This document shows, piece by piece, positions 33,660 through 63,300 of a DNA stretch of 64,000 nt. The notes beneath the pieces are model-generated. The model was not told the origin of the DNA and made no database searches. It saw nothing but the letters and a program-made list of their open reading frames with translations. Location of the stretch: positions 56,682,254 to 56,746,253 of the forward strand of contig OZ007571.1 of the NCBI GenBank assembly GCA_963931925.1, written 5' to 3'. Position numbers and translations under genes: made by a program. Position 1 is the stretch's first letter, and each line of letters begins with the position of its first letter. The stretch comes from Onchidella celtica. Its lineage: Eukaryota > Mollusca > Gastropoda > Systellommatophora > Onchidiidae.

Positions 33660-35602
33660 CTGTACACAGTAATGGCATAGATCTATATTATTTACATAGC
33701 AAACTGTAGGATAGTACTTCAGATGCAAGATTTGTTGCTTACACAACTGCACAACACGCCAATAATTTCCGACCACCGAGTAAAGAGCAGCCGTACGAAA
33801 GAAGAGTGCCGTACGCGTGGGACACTGTCGATCATTGTATTGCTCTGGTCTGTTTTCTCAGTCCAGTAACACCAACTTTTCTCAAACTCTCGAGCCCCAA
33901 GTGGTATTCAGAATATCGAAGTGAAAAGCAAAAAGAATGGGTAGGAGCCATTCACAGAGAGAACGGATAAACGGAAATCTCAGTTACATTGAAAACATTT
34001 TTTTAACAATAAACACGCTTTTTTGGTCTCTGGGACCTTCTCCAAGCACAACGTAAAAGGCGCATCTGTGCAGTTATAAAAAAAATATAGGGGGAAGTAA
34101 TTCCTCTGTGGCTCAATTTTGACCCCTTTTTATGCTCGACGCTACAGCCTAAACAACAGTTTCAACAATTATATAAAATTAATTTTCCCAAGTGCCAACT
34201 AATCTAGCCCGATTGCTTTTGTATCTCCCGATTGTGTCGATTCAAGTTTCAGGTATTTTGAAATAAGTAAAAATGTAAAATACAGTGATCTGTGATGTGG
34301 CTCCCTGTTGTAAGCCCATCGCACCGTTCAATTCGGTGCGCGCGATTTCCCTACCAGAAATGAATGCATTGTGATCTGGTGAGCATGAAATCTGTAGTAC
34401 CCATAGAGAGGTAGTACCACAAGTCTAGACTAATTATGGGAAACTTTCTAGACCAAAAAGATGGATGGAACGGTGGGTTCACAATTTTATCCCGGATAGT
34501 GCCGGAAACATGTAACTAATAGAAAATAAGGGAAATGGATCATCAAACGTGTAAAATGGATCTCTGATTTGACAACGCGAATTAAAAAAAAAAGGAATAT
34601 GTGATCATTATATAAATTCTAAATGAAATAGATATAAAAATGTGGGAAGGGGAAGGGGAGCATGTGGGATGATCTGAACTGGCGAAGGGAGTAAAAGGAT
34701 AAATGAAGGAAAGATGGCTAAATCTAAGGCAATTAAAAAAAAAAAATCAGATCTTGAAATGGAAGTTTAAGACTATTCTCTTTTGAGGCTGAGCAAAGAA
34801 TGTTTTTCTGTCCGTCCACAATAAGATGCAACGTCTGCTTGGACTCATCTGTGGCAAACGCTGAACTGTCCAGCCTTTCCATACCGCACTTTCTGAATTT
34901 CAAATGAATCAGGCAGGAATGTGGGAACTGACACTCTGGTACATGTGCCATTGAAAATTTGATCTATGGTCAATGAAAATGGGCCATAGTTCTTTATTTT
35001 GTCAGGCTGGCTGCGCAGGGGGCATTTGTACCTCATTTGAAAATGGCATTAAAAAATTATTGATGGGAGTTTGGGTGGGTGGGAGGAGGGGGCGGGGGGG
35101 GGGGGGCATCACTTCAATTGTCTCTGCGTTCCAGCGGTAAAATTCCGACAACTTCCAAGACATCCGATTTCAGGGATGACAACTCGCTGTATTTCTAGAG
35201 TAGAACCTCCCTTTACTTCACCTTCACTACGCACACTATTTTGGTTTGCAAGCTGACAGAAATATTCTTGTCGACCACTACAACACCAGTGTGCCAGGAG
35301 TAGGATCAGATCAGCTTTGCTTCACGAGGGCCCTGGCATAGTTCTGTTGGCCTCGTACAACTGTGCGAGGTCAATGTGTCGGCCGAACTTGCAATTAGGC
35401 CCAACTGTTGCACAGAACATCGTCCTCGAAAGACAATCATGGTTGCCCGGTTTTCAGAACAAAAAAATTAATTTTATCGGGAAATACGTTAAATTCATCA
35501 GCAGCGTGCGAATTAGCCGGATCTTACGCCGCATTCTCCCTCGATTCCCCCCACCCATCCACCCAAAAAGAGCAAAACAACTATGGGGGGGGGGGGAAGA
35601 TC
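33660..35602. other. Intergenic, no gene recognised
   Basis: Holds a half copy of the nested 12831-type element near 34990-35050 and a G run at 35090-35106. Short open frames have no motif. Confidence 0.5.
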
Positions 35603-35753
35603 GACCAATGCTAGTGTAGACGCCAGACCAGTGGCTGGCCGCTCATTGATTTTACTTCATACTAGCACAATTGGCACTGTCCACACCGCGACCCAGTGGG
35701 ATGCAGCGAGGAGTGCCTATTGCACTAGTCTGGCGCCTACACCAGCATTGGTC
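35603..35753. mobile_element. Short inverted-repeat element family F
   Basis: 151 bp with 26-bp inverted ends (GACCAATGCTAGTGTAGACG at the left, the inverse CTACACCAGCATTGGTC at the right). A half copy lies at 57926-57965, beside an exon of the - strand gene. 35760-36715 shows nothing recognisable. Confidence 0.78.
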
Positions 35754-36721
35754 TGTTTCACCCCTTAAATAGTTCTACTCGGCAAAACCGCCGATTGGTC
35801 ATAAACTGTAATGGTATCTTTTATACTTTCCACTGTCTTAATCATCCTACGTGGGCCCTGTTTCTGTAGGACAAGCAATAATATTTTCGAGACGATAAGC
35901 AACGCGATTCCTATCTTTGACATTTCTGACATTTCAGCATTTTAGCATACCCGATGAAGCATGAAATTGAAAGCTTACAGACTATGAAATTCAGACGGGG
36001 TTACCTTTGGGTGTATTGGATCAACAGCGCTGCAATCTATTTGGTATCTTCTGTGCACACGAGTGTCTGCTCTGTTGAACCGCTCATTCTAACAGTCTGT
36101 GATCACCGCAGCAAGCAAAATGGAGCTGATGAGAGCGTGTAAGGGGAAGGGTTTTATAAATACTGGCTCATGATGTTGTCTTGCACACAGTTCGGACCAT
36201 GTAAAAGGCATGGAAAGCGCGACAAAACAATGACTTGCGAAAATCAGAAAACCTTCGTGCTGTGGTAAATCACTCTGATTTCGTGTTTTTCTAACCGCTT
36301 TCTCGAGGCTAGTTTTTCAAATGTCAAAAAGAAAATCTTGTATAAAATTGTTTTTCAGTTATTAATGGATGGCGGGACGGACGGGGTGTGTTTGGGAGGT
36401 GCCTAAGCGATTTGGCGACCACATGCATCTGGCGTGCTTGATGGCGTGCCACACAAAGTGAAGAGAAAAAATGATATTTGTTGTTGCATAGATCTACTTT
36501 TTCTTTACTATAAGTTAAGTAGATCTATATTGCCCTGATCAAACAGCAGTATACAAAAACTAATGCCTGAGGACGCAGAGCCCCCTTCCTTTCCCACCCC
36601 ATGATGTGGCGGGATCTTCTATCTGAATTACAGAGAACTGATATTCATTCAAGTCTCTTCATCAGCCGTAATTCCAGTGGTAAACTGCCATGTCCCCGTA
36701 CATCTTCTTAGCAAATTTTGT

Positions 36722-38178
36722 GTTTAGGTCTTTGTTTGAGGAGGATCTTCTACTCTCTACTTTGGCCATTTGTGTTTAGGTCTTTGTTTGAGGAGGATCT
36801 TCTACTCTCTACTCTGGCCATTTGTGTTTAGGTCTGTGTTTGAGGAGGATCTTCTACTCTCTACTCTGGGCATTTGTGTTTAGGTCTTTGTTTGAGGAGG
36901 ATCTTCTACTCTCTACTCTGGGCATTTGTGTTTAGGTCTTTGTTTGAGGAGGATCTTCTACTCTCTACTCTGGGCATTTGTGTTTAGGTCTTTGTTTGAG
37001 GAGGATCTTCTACTCTCTACTCTGGGCATTTGTGTTTAGGTCTTTGTTTGAGGAGGATCTTCTACTCTCTACTCTGGGCATTTGTGTTTAGGTCTTTGTT
37101 TGAGGAGGATCTTCTACTCTCTACTCTGGCCATTTGTGTTTAGGTCTGTGTTTGAGGAGGATCTTCTACTCTCTACTCTGGGCATTTGTGTTTAGGTCTG
37201 TGTTTGAGGAGGATCTTCTACTCTCTACTCTGGCCATTTGTGTTTAGGTCTGTGTTTGAGGAGGATCTTCTACTCTCTACTCTGGCCATTTGTGTTTAGG
37301 TCTGTGTTTGAGGAGGATCTTCTACTCTCTACTCTGGCCATTTGTGTTTAGGTCTTTGTTTGAGGAGGATCTTCTACTCTCTACTCTGGCCATTTGTGTT
37401 TAGGTCTGTGTTTGAGGAGGATCTTCTACTCTCTACTCTGGCCATTTGTGTTTAGGTCTGTGTTTGAGGAGGATCTTCTACTCTCTACTCTGGCCATTTG
37501 TGTTTAGGTCTTTGTTTGAGGAGGATCTTCTACTCTCTACTCTGGCCATTTGTGTTTAGGTCTGTGTTTGAGGAGGATCTTCTACTCTCTACTCTGGCCA
37601 TTTGTGTTTAGGTCCTGTTTTTGAGGAGGATCTTCTACTCTCTACTCTGGCCATTTGTGTTTAGGTCTGTGTTTGAGGAGGATCTTCTACTCTCTACTCT
37701 GGCCATTTGTGTTTAGGTCTGTGTTTGAGGAGGATCTTCTACTCTCTACTCTGGCCATTTGTGTTTAGGTCTTTGTTTGAGGAGGATCTTCTACTCTCTA
37801 CTCTGGCCATTTGTGTTTAGGTCTGTGTTTGAGGAGGATCTTCTACTCTCTACTCTGGCCATTTGTGTTTAGGTCTGTGTTTGAGGAGGATCTTCTACTC
37901 TCTACTCTGGCCATTTGTGTTTAGGTCTGTGTTTGAGGAGGATCTTCTACTCTCTACTCTGGCCATTTGTGTTTAGGTCTTTGTTTGAGGAGGATCTTCT
38001 ACTCTCTACTCTGGCCATTTGTGTTTAGGTCTTTGTTTGAGGAGGATCTTCTACTCTCTACTCTGGCCATTTGTGTTTAGGTCTGTGTTTGAGGAGGATC
38101 TTCTACTCTCTACTCTGGCCATTTGTGTTTAGGTCTGTGTTTGAGGAGGATCTTCTACTCTCTACTCTGGCCATTTGC
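36722..38178 (+). repeat. 52-bp tandem repeat, about 28 copies
   Basis: The unit contains GTTTGAGGAGGATCTTCTAC and TCTGGCCATTTGTGTTTAGG. Variation is confined to a few sites (GTCTTTG or GTCTGTG; GGCC or GGGC), and the GGGC variants cluster in consecutive units near the start. Very recent homogenisation is likely. Confidence 0.97.
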
Positions 38179-38249
38179 ACCTCTCCTTTTCTTCTTATTG
38201 TTCTTATTGCTTCTTTCCTTGTTTTAACTGTTATTGTTTTCTTTGTGGC

Positions 38250-38845
38250 TTTCTTAGCCCTCAAAAGGGCTCCCATTTAGGTTCCTCTGTCCTGTTCTTG
38301 ATCTTGTTCCTTTTCTTTCTTGCTTGCTTTCTTAGCCCTCAAAAGGGCTCCCATTTAGGTTCCTCTGTCCTGTTCTTGATGTTGTTCCTTTTCTTTCTTG
38401 CTTGCTTTCTTAGCCCTCAAAAGGGCTCCCATTTAGGATCCTCTGTCCTGTTCTTGATGTTGTTCCTTTTCTTTCTTGCTTGCTTTCTTAGCCCTCAAAA
38501 GGGCTCCCATTTAGGATCCTCTGTCCTGTTCTTGATGTTGTTCCTTTTCTTTCTTGCTTGCTTTCTTAGCCCTCAAAAGGGCTCCCATTTAGGATCCTCT
38601 GTCCTGTTCTTGATCTTGTTCCTTTTCTTTCTTTCTTTCTACCCCCCACCCCCCCCCCCCCCAAAGGGCCCCCGATTTCTGTTCCTCTGTTCTGTTCTTG
38701 ATCCTGTTCCTTTTCTTTTCTTTCTTTCTTTCTAGCCCTCAAAAGGGCTCCCATTTGGGTTTCTCTGTCTTGTTCTAGATTTTGTTCCTTTTCTTTCTTG
38801 CTTTCTTTCTTTCTTTCTTTCTATCTAGCCCTCAAAAGAGCTCCC
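38250..38845 (+). repeat. 78-bp tandem repeat, about 7 copies
   Basis: The unit starts CCCTCAAAAGGGCTCCCATT and ends in a TTCTTTC-rich stretch. Since 78 is a multiple of 3, an open frame with a 26-residue repeat survives; I do not consider it a gene. The last two units are diverged. Confidence 0.95.
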
Positions 38846-39139
38846 CATCGGGCTGCTTCTTTCTTTTGCTATGTATTCATGGGTTGGCGCTATAGAGAAG
38901 GCTGAAGGGAGAATTTTAGCGAATTCCTTCTGTTTTATTTGTCATTTAAATAACAGTGTTGCATAAGAGTTCGAGTTTGAGTGTTGGATTTGGAGAAAGA
39001 GGGTCGGATTGCTTACGTTTACAAATCGTAAATCCAAATTCTCGTGATACAGCCTTCTGGCAATGTAGCAGTGAAAGATGGTGGAGAAAAGTGATGACGG
39101 AGAGTGAGAACAATAAATTGATATTTTCTTCCATTGTCA

Positions 39140-39410
39140 CATCGGAGAGAGAGAGAGAGAGAAAGGGAGAGGGGGAACGAGAGAGCTAGAGAGAGAGAGG
39201 GAGAGGGAGAAAGAGAGGGAGAGTGTATGACCATGAGAGAGATTGTATATGGGGGCAGACAAGGAGAGACACAGAGAGAGATATTGTAAAGGGGCAGACA
39301 CATAGAGACAGAACGAGAGAGAGAGGGTGTAAATGTGTGCGTAAGAGAGAGAGAGAGAGAGAGCGATGGTATAAGGAGGCATACAGACAGACAAACGCTC
39401 TCTCTCTCTC
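39140..39410. repeat. (GA)n microsatellite
   Basis: GA-rich runs with GGGGCAGACA interruptions. Open frames on both strands are by-products. 38850-39140 and 39420-39815 show no gene. Confidence 0.93.
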
Positions 39411-39815
39411 TCTTCCGTATGCTTTAATTCAAGATCTAAGTTGTTGTTGTTTGTTCATTGTAAGTAAGTGTTTATCACACCACAATACATTTTAGCGTGA
39501 GAAAAGTACTAGTAAGAGTGGAAATATAAGAGATAAACTACCAGAAATGACCACATACAGATAAAATTCAATTTTTTGTGAACAAATCTTGATTTAATGT
39601 CAAGTCAACAGTAACATCTGAAGCAGAAAGCACAACTACCATGAATCAGTGATTCGCTTCTGCCTTAAACACGTCAATTTAGCAAAATCATGTCACGAAG
39701 GTTAACACTTGCTCCAAACGAAATCTTGCTCTATATAGACAACAGAAAATTCTTGAACTAGGTGAAAAATATCGATAAAATAATAACCTTAACTATCAGA
39801 GGGAACCGCCATAAA

Positions 39816-40520
39816 TCTGCTTCTCCTTTTTACCCTCCATTTCCCTTCTCTTCTTGTCCTCTTCCCTTCCCCTTCATTTGTCTTCCCCTCATCCTCCCAC
39901 TCCCTTCTCTTCCCTTCCTCCCATTCTCTTTCCCTTAACTCCCCCCGTTCTTTCTCATCCCCTCCCACTCCCTTCTCTTCCCTTCCTCCCATTCTCTTTC
40001 CCTTAACTCCCCCCGTTCTTTCTCATCCCCTCCCACTCCCTTCTCATCCCTTCCTCCCATTCTCTTTCCCTTAACTCCCCCCGTTCTTTCTCATCCCCTC
40101 CCACTCCCTTCTCTTCCCTTCCTCCCGTTCTCTTTCCCTTAACTCCCCCCGTTCTTTCTCATCCCCTCCCACTCCCTTCTCTTCCCTTCCTCCCATTCTC
40201 TTTCCCTTAACTCCCCCCGTTCTTTCTCATCCCCTCCCACTCCCTTCTCTTCCCTTCCTCCCATTCTCTTTCCCTTAACTCCCCCCGTTCTTTCTCATCC
40301 CCTCCCACTCCCTTCTCTTCCCCTCCTCCCGTTCTCTTTCCCTTAACTCCCCCCGTTCTTTCTCATCCCCTCCCACTCCCTTCTCTTCCCCTCCTCCCGT
40401 TCTCTTTCCATTCCCCTCCCCTTCCTTTCTCTCTCCCCCCACCCTCCCCCCCCTACATCCTCTCCTCCCATTCCCGTGTCTTCCCTTCCCCACTCTCTTC
40501 CCCTTCCTCTCCCCTTATCT
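39816..40520. repeat. Pyrimidine minisatellite, about 61-bp unit
   Basis: Repeats of TCTTTCCCTTAACTCCCCCC and CATCCCCTCCCACTCCCTTC, about nine units. It lies 0.2 kb downstream of the stop of the - strand gene. Confidence 0.95.
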
Positions 40521-40705
40521 CCGAGCAAAATTGTTTGAACGTACCTGCCCTGAGAAATTCATAGAACGATCAATTAATTAGATACCACTTTACAAATTAA
40601 TACGTCAGTAAGTCATGTGACTTCACATGTGATTAATATACATAATTATATAAACATCCCAGATTTGTTCAGAGTCCTCAAGAATGCTGTGTCTCAGAGC
40701 GCTTG

Positions 40706-58237
<17,532 letters not shown>

Positions 58238-58439
58238 CTGTTATTGTAACGATATGAAGATTAGTGTGATACAACTTCATGGAAAATACACAAACAAAAC
58301 GAAAACGCCAAAATAAAAAAGAAAAGGCTTGATACATAGAACAAACGCAGATGGAAAGACATACACTACAGACTTTCGGAAAGACAACCAGGCTGTTAGA
58401 GTGAATGACAGAAACACTTAGGGTCAAACAACTGATAGA

Positions 58440-58550
58440 CAGAGACAGACAGACGAAAGGACAAAAGGGCGGATGGGCGGACAGACGGAGAGAGGGCGGA
58501 CGGACGGACGGACAGACAGACAGATTGATAAATAGATAGATAGATAGACA

Positions 58551-58593
<43 letters not shown>

Positions 58594-58616
58594 TAGATAG
58601 ATAGATGGATAGATAG

Positions 58617-58647
<31 letters not shown>

Positions 58648-58655
58648 GATAGACA

Positions 58656-58738
<83 letters not shown>

Positions 58739-58740
58739 CA
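58440..58740. repeat. (GACA)n/(GATA)n compound microsatellite
   Basis: Alternating blocks of GACA and GATA; a block of about 120 bp (AGATAGACAAGACAGACAGA) is itself repeated twice. Antisense open frames are by-products. Confidence 0.96.
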
Positions 58741-58802
58741 GATAGCTTGCCTTCATGAGTGATCTCTGCGATCTGTTTATCATTCTCTCTTAGCTATCTT
58801 AG

Positions 58803-59663
58803 CTTACACTCACAATGGTTCTCTCCTCTGTGGTCTGTTTCACGATTCTCTCTTGGCTTACCTTCACAGTCTGTGGCTCTCTGTTCTTTGGTATGCTTCA
58901 GGATTCTCTTTTAGCTTATCTTCACAATGGTTCTCTCCTCTATGGTCTGTTTCACGATTCTCTCTTGGCTTACCTTCACCCAAGACCCACAACGCTGTAG
59001 TTTTTAGCGTATGTTCACAATGGTTCTCTGTTCAGTGGTCTGTTTCACCATTCTCTCTTAGCTTACACTCACAATGATTCTTTGCTCTTTGGTCTGTTTC
59101 ACAGTTCTCTCTTAGCGTACCTTCACAATGATTATTTGCTCTTTGGTCTGTTTCACTTATTTTCCCTTAGCGTACCTTCACAATGGTTCTTTGCTCTTTG
59201 GTCTGTTTCACAGTTCTCTCATAGCGTACCTTCACAATGATTATTTGCTCTTTGGTCTGTTTCACTTATTTTCCCTTAGCGTACCTTCACAATGATTCTT
59301 TGCTCTTTGGTCTGTTTCACAGTTCTCTCTTAGCGTACCTTCACAATGATTCTTTGCTCTTTGGTCTGTTTCACAGTTCTCTCGTAGCGTACCGTCACAA
59401 TGATTATTTTCTCTTTGGTCTGTTTCACTTATTTTCCCTTAGCGTACCTTCGCAATGATTCTTTGCTCTTTGGTCTGTTTCACAATTCTCTCTTAGCTAT
59501 CTTCAGAATTATTCTCTACTCTGTGGTCTGTTTCACGATTTCTCTCTTAGCTTTACCTTCACTTATGGTTCCTACCTTCACAATGATTTTTTGCTCTGTG
59601 GTCTGTTCCACAATTCTCTCTTACCTTATCTTCACAATCGTTCTTTGCTCTGTGGTTTGTTTC
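58803..59663 (+). repeat. 54-bp tandem repeat, about 16 copies
   Basis: Units around TTCACAATGATTCTTTGCTC and TTTGGTCTGTTTCACAGTTC, more diverged at both ends. The Gypsy LTR at 59664 cuts through a unit. Open frames here are by-products. Confidence 0.95.
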
Positions 59664-60284
59664 TGTAGCGTCCCACTAGTTGAACGATCGATATTTTTCT
59701 TCCCCCTGCATGACGCGTCTCACTCGGCGACCTTCCTCCCCCCCCCCCTCTCGCCAGCAAGGCCGGTATTTCCCTTTGATGTCGCTGTGTGGCTTGTTTG
59801 TCTCACTGTAGAAAATCCAGAAGCGTCTGGAAGATACTGCAGTGTCCGAGATTACGCTAGGTCGACCTTGAGTGATGTAATGCTGTGACGTATCTGTGTA
59901 CGATTGGGTGGCCTGTATGTGTCCCGAACGATCTAGGTCTGTCTCGTGCTTATGGGGCGGTAAAGCCGCTTCCTGAACGCTCCTGGACAGAATATATATA
60001 AGGAGGGCCAGGCGAGTAGGATAGTGTGTGCAAACCGTGGGTGCAGATCGTAGGTGTAAATCCAGTCGTGGTCAGATATATTATAGTGCCTTTCCTGATA
60101 GGTGTAAGTAACTTGTGGATATCAGCTCTTGTTTACAGTTATTAAACGTTAGTATTAAGTGTTCATCGGATCCTGTTATTTATTTCTACAACAGTTCGAG
60201 ACAGTTTCGTTTTTCAAGGGGTAGACGATTCGTTCATCTGATTCTCCCCATCATAACGTGCTGAAATTTGCATCAACTGTTACA
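59664..60284 (+). repeat. 5' LTR of the + strand Gypsy element
   Basis: 621 bp, from TGTAGCG to TTACA (TGTA/TACA inverted ends), immediately before the primer-binding site. No second copy is in the window, so the left border rests on the TG...CA rule and on the break in the satellite. Confidence 0.8.
59992..60001 (+). promoter_or_regulatory. TATA box in the LTR
   Basis: ATATATATAAGG sits mid-LTR, where a retroelement promoter is expected. ATTAAA at 60141-60146 is a candidate poly(A) signal downstream, as in the usual U3-R-U5 order. Confidence 0.55.
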
Positions 60285-60287
60285 TAT

Positions 60288-60305
60288 TGGGGGCTCGTCC
60301 GGGAT
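60288..60305 (+). promoter_or_regulatory. Primer-binding site, tRNA-Pro type
   Basis: TGGGGGCTCGTCCGGGAT is the 18-base complement of the 3' end of tRNA-Pro, familiar from several retroviruses. It starts 3 bp after the LTR. Confidence 0.85.
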
Positions 60306-60395
60306 CCGATTAGATCAGAACAGATTCAATTCAGACCATCGAAGTGTTTCTAAAGTACAGTAAAGTGTGTAAAGATCATCGAGGATATCCACAAC

Positions 60396-63300
60396 ATGTC
60401 AGAGGCTATTGGAAGGCTTGGCCAGGAAGCAGACGCCTTGGAGCTCACTGGGAAGGAGAGACAGGACTACATCCGTGAAGGCCTAAGGGAGGAAAGAGAA
60501 AGGCAAGAGCGCACGGAGCAACTGAAGATGGAAAGACAGGCTCAGGAGAAGGCGGCTCAACGACAGGCTCAGGAGAAGGAGGCTCAACGACAGGCTCAGG
60601 AGAAGGCGGCTCAACGACAGGCTCAGGAGAGGGAGGCGGAACGACAGGCTCAGCTGGAAAGAGAAAAGATGAAGCACGAGCTGGAGATGGAGAGGATCCG
60701 CCATCAGCGTGGAGGCGAGTCGACGCAGGGGACCAGCGACCATGCCAGTTCCAAGAGACCCAAGCTACCCGCATTTCAGGATGGGAAGGACGACCTTGAT
60801 AGCTGGCTACTTCGTTTTGAGAGGTTTGCCGAGACAGCGGACTGGCCTAGATCCACCTGGACGACATCACTGTCTGCCCTGCTGACTGGGAGAGCTCTGG
60901 AGTGCTTCTGTCGATTGCCGATTGATGAGGCCAAGGACTACGACAAAGTCAAGGAAGCTTTGCAGAAGAGGTATAACCTGTCAGAGGACGGTTACAGACT
61001 CATGTCCAGACAAGGTAAGCCTGAAGATGGAGAAGATGTCGGGATGTTTCTTACTAGGATCAAGACTTACCTAGAGAGGTGGATAAAGCTATCAAAGACG
61101 GAGAAGACCTACGAGGGAGTGAGGGACCTGTTCGTTAGAGAGCAGTTTTTGGATGTTTGCCCACCAGACCTTGCGACCCATGTGAGGGAGAGGAAGCCAA
61201 AGACGCTACAGGACGTCGCCGACTCGGCGGAGGCGTACCTGGTAGCGAGGAACCGGACACTCAGCGGGAGCGCCAGACTGCAGAGCCGGCCAGTGCAACA
61301 GAGGCCCAACGGAGACAGAAGCCCACAGGTCTGCCATAGGTGCCAGAGGCCGGGACATAAGGCGACGGAGTGTCGTACCAAGATAAACGACAAAGGTGAG
61401 TTGAAATGTTACCTTTGTGGAAAGCCAGGCCACGTTCGGAGAATGTGTCCAGCCCAGAAGGATACGGGGCGAGGCAAGCCGAACAAGGCGGCGGCGGCCG
61501 TAGTGATAGCGGCGGGCGAGTCGTCGAGACAGGATCCGACGACGGCTGACACCAGCATCAACGTTCAAGCGGTAATGAAGGACGGGAAGCTCCAGTTAGC
61601 GGTGCCTGTTACGTGCGGAGGATGCAGTGACGGAAGGACCGTGGAGAAGCTGAAGTTACCAGTGATGAAGGGCTTGATTGGAAATCGAGCAGTAGACGTC
61701 CTAAGAGATACCGGCTGTGAAGGTGTAGTGGTGCGGCGATCACTGGTGGACGACGGACAGCTCACCGGTGGGAAGAAACTTATCGCGAGGATCGATAACT
61801 CCTTGTTAGCGGCGGAGGAAGCCATTATCGACGTGAGAACGCCTTACCTGACGGGCAGAGTGACGGCACTGTGTCTCCCGGAGACCATCTGCGACCTAGT
61901 AGTCGGGAACGTGGACGGAGCGAAGGACCCGTACGACCCTGATACTGAGGTGATGGTAGGAGCGGTGACCACGAGGGCCCAGGAGAAGAGGAAGGACCAG
62001 TCTACGTCGCTGAGGGTGCCGAGGGCAGAACGGCACGCGGGAGTGGATAGGAAGGAACTCATCCGACTCCAGGAAGAAGACGAAGACCTCAAGAAGTTGG
62101 GGCAGAAGAAAATTCCGACCAACAGAGGCAACAAGTCCGTACACTTCGAGAGACACGGAGGTGTACTGTACCGAATTTATAGGGACATAAGACAGGCTAC
62201 GATTACAAGACAAGTGGTACTACCCGAGAAACTGAGGGAGTATGTACTGAGCGTTGCCCATGATTCTATCGTCGGAGGACATCTCGGCGTGAAGAAAACG
62301 AAGGACAGGGTGATGAGCAACTTTTACTGGCCTGGTATCGAAGGTGACGTCGCGAGATACTGCCGCTCATGCGACATCTGCCAGAGGACAGTGAACAAGG
62401 GAGCGACTCCTAAGGTGCATTTGCAGAGTATGCCAGTGGTAGACGTCCCATTTAGGAGAGTGGCCGTGGACCTGGTAGGACCTATTGACCCCCCAAGTGA
62501 AGGCGGACATCGGTATATCCTGGTATACGTAGACTACGCTACTCGTTACCCTGAAGCGACCCCCTTGAAGAAAATTGACGCGGAGACAGTAGCAGAAGCC
62601 TTAGTAAATATCTACAGCCGTTTGGGTGTGCCCGAGGAGATCTTATCTGATCAAGGGACTCAATTCATGTCGGACGTCATGAAAGAAACGAACAGATTAC
62701 TGGGAATTCGACAGTCGACCACCACAGTCTACCACCCTATGTGCAACGGGCTGGTGGAGCGATTTAATGGCACACTGAAGAAGACCTTGAGGCGACTGTG
62801 CGCGGAGCAACCTAAGCAGTGGCACCGATACATTAACCCGCTGCTCTTCGCGTATCGTGAAGTTCCCCAAGAATCGACAAAGTTCGCCCCATTCGAGTTG
62901 CTGTATGGAAGAACGGTGAGAGGACCGATGCACATCTTGCGAAAATTATGGACCAAGGACGTAGAGGAGCCGGAGACAAAGACCAGTTACCAGTACGTCA
63001 TGGAACTACGCGAGCGGCTGGAGGACACGTGGAAGTTGGCTACGGAAGAGCTCTCAAAGGCACAAGGTAGACAGAAAACTTACTACGACCGGAAGGCGCG
63101 AGAGAGGAAGTTCCGCCCTGGCGACGAAGTTTTAGTACTGTTGCCGACAAACGCCAACAAGCTCTTAGTCCAGTGGAAGGGACCATACAAGATAGTCTCG
63201 GTTGTCGGTGTCAACGACTACAAAGTCAAGATGGGTGTGAAAGAGAAGACATTGCACGCTAACCTTCTCAAGAGGTATATCCCCAGGACTACACCAGCGA

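Noticed and set aside
36722-38178. CRISPR-like array of regular repeats
   Set aside because: No unique spacers: the whole 52-bp unit repeats, and the sequence is eukaryotic.
38175-38735. 186-residue hydrophobic repeat frame, first taken for a membrane protein
   Set aside because: Purely the translation of a 78-bp tandem repeat, without start context or codon bias.
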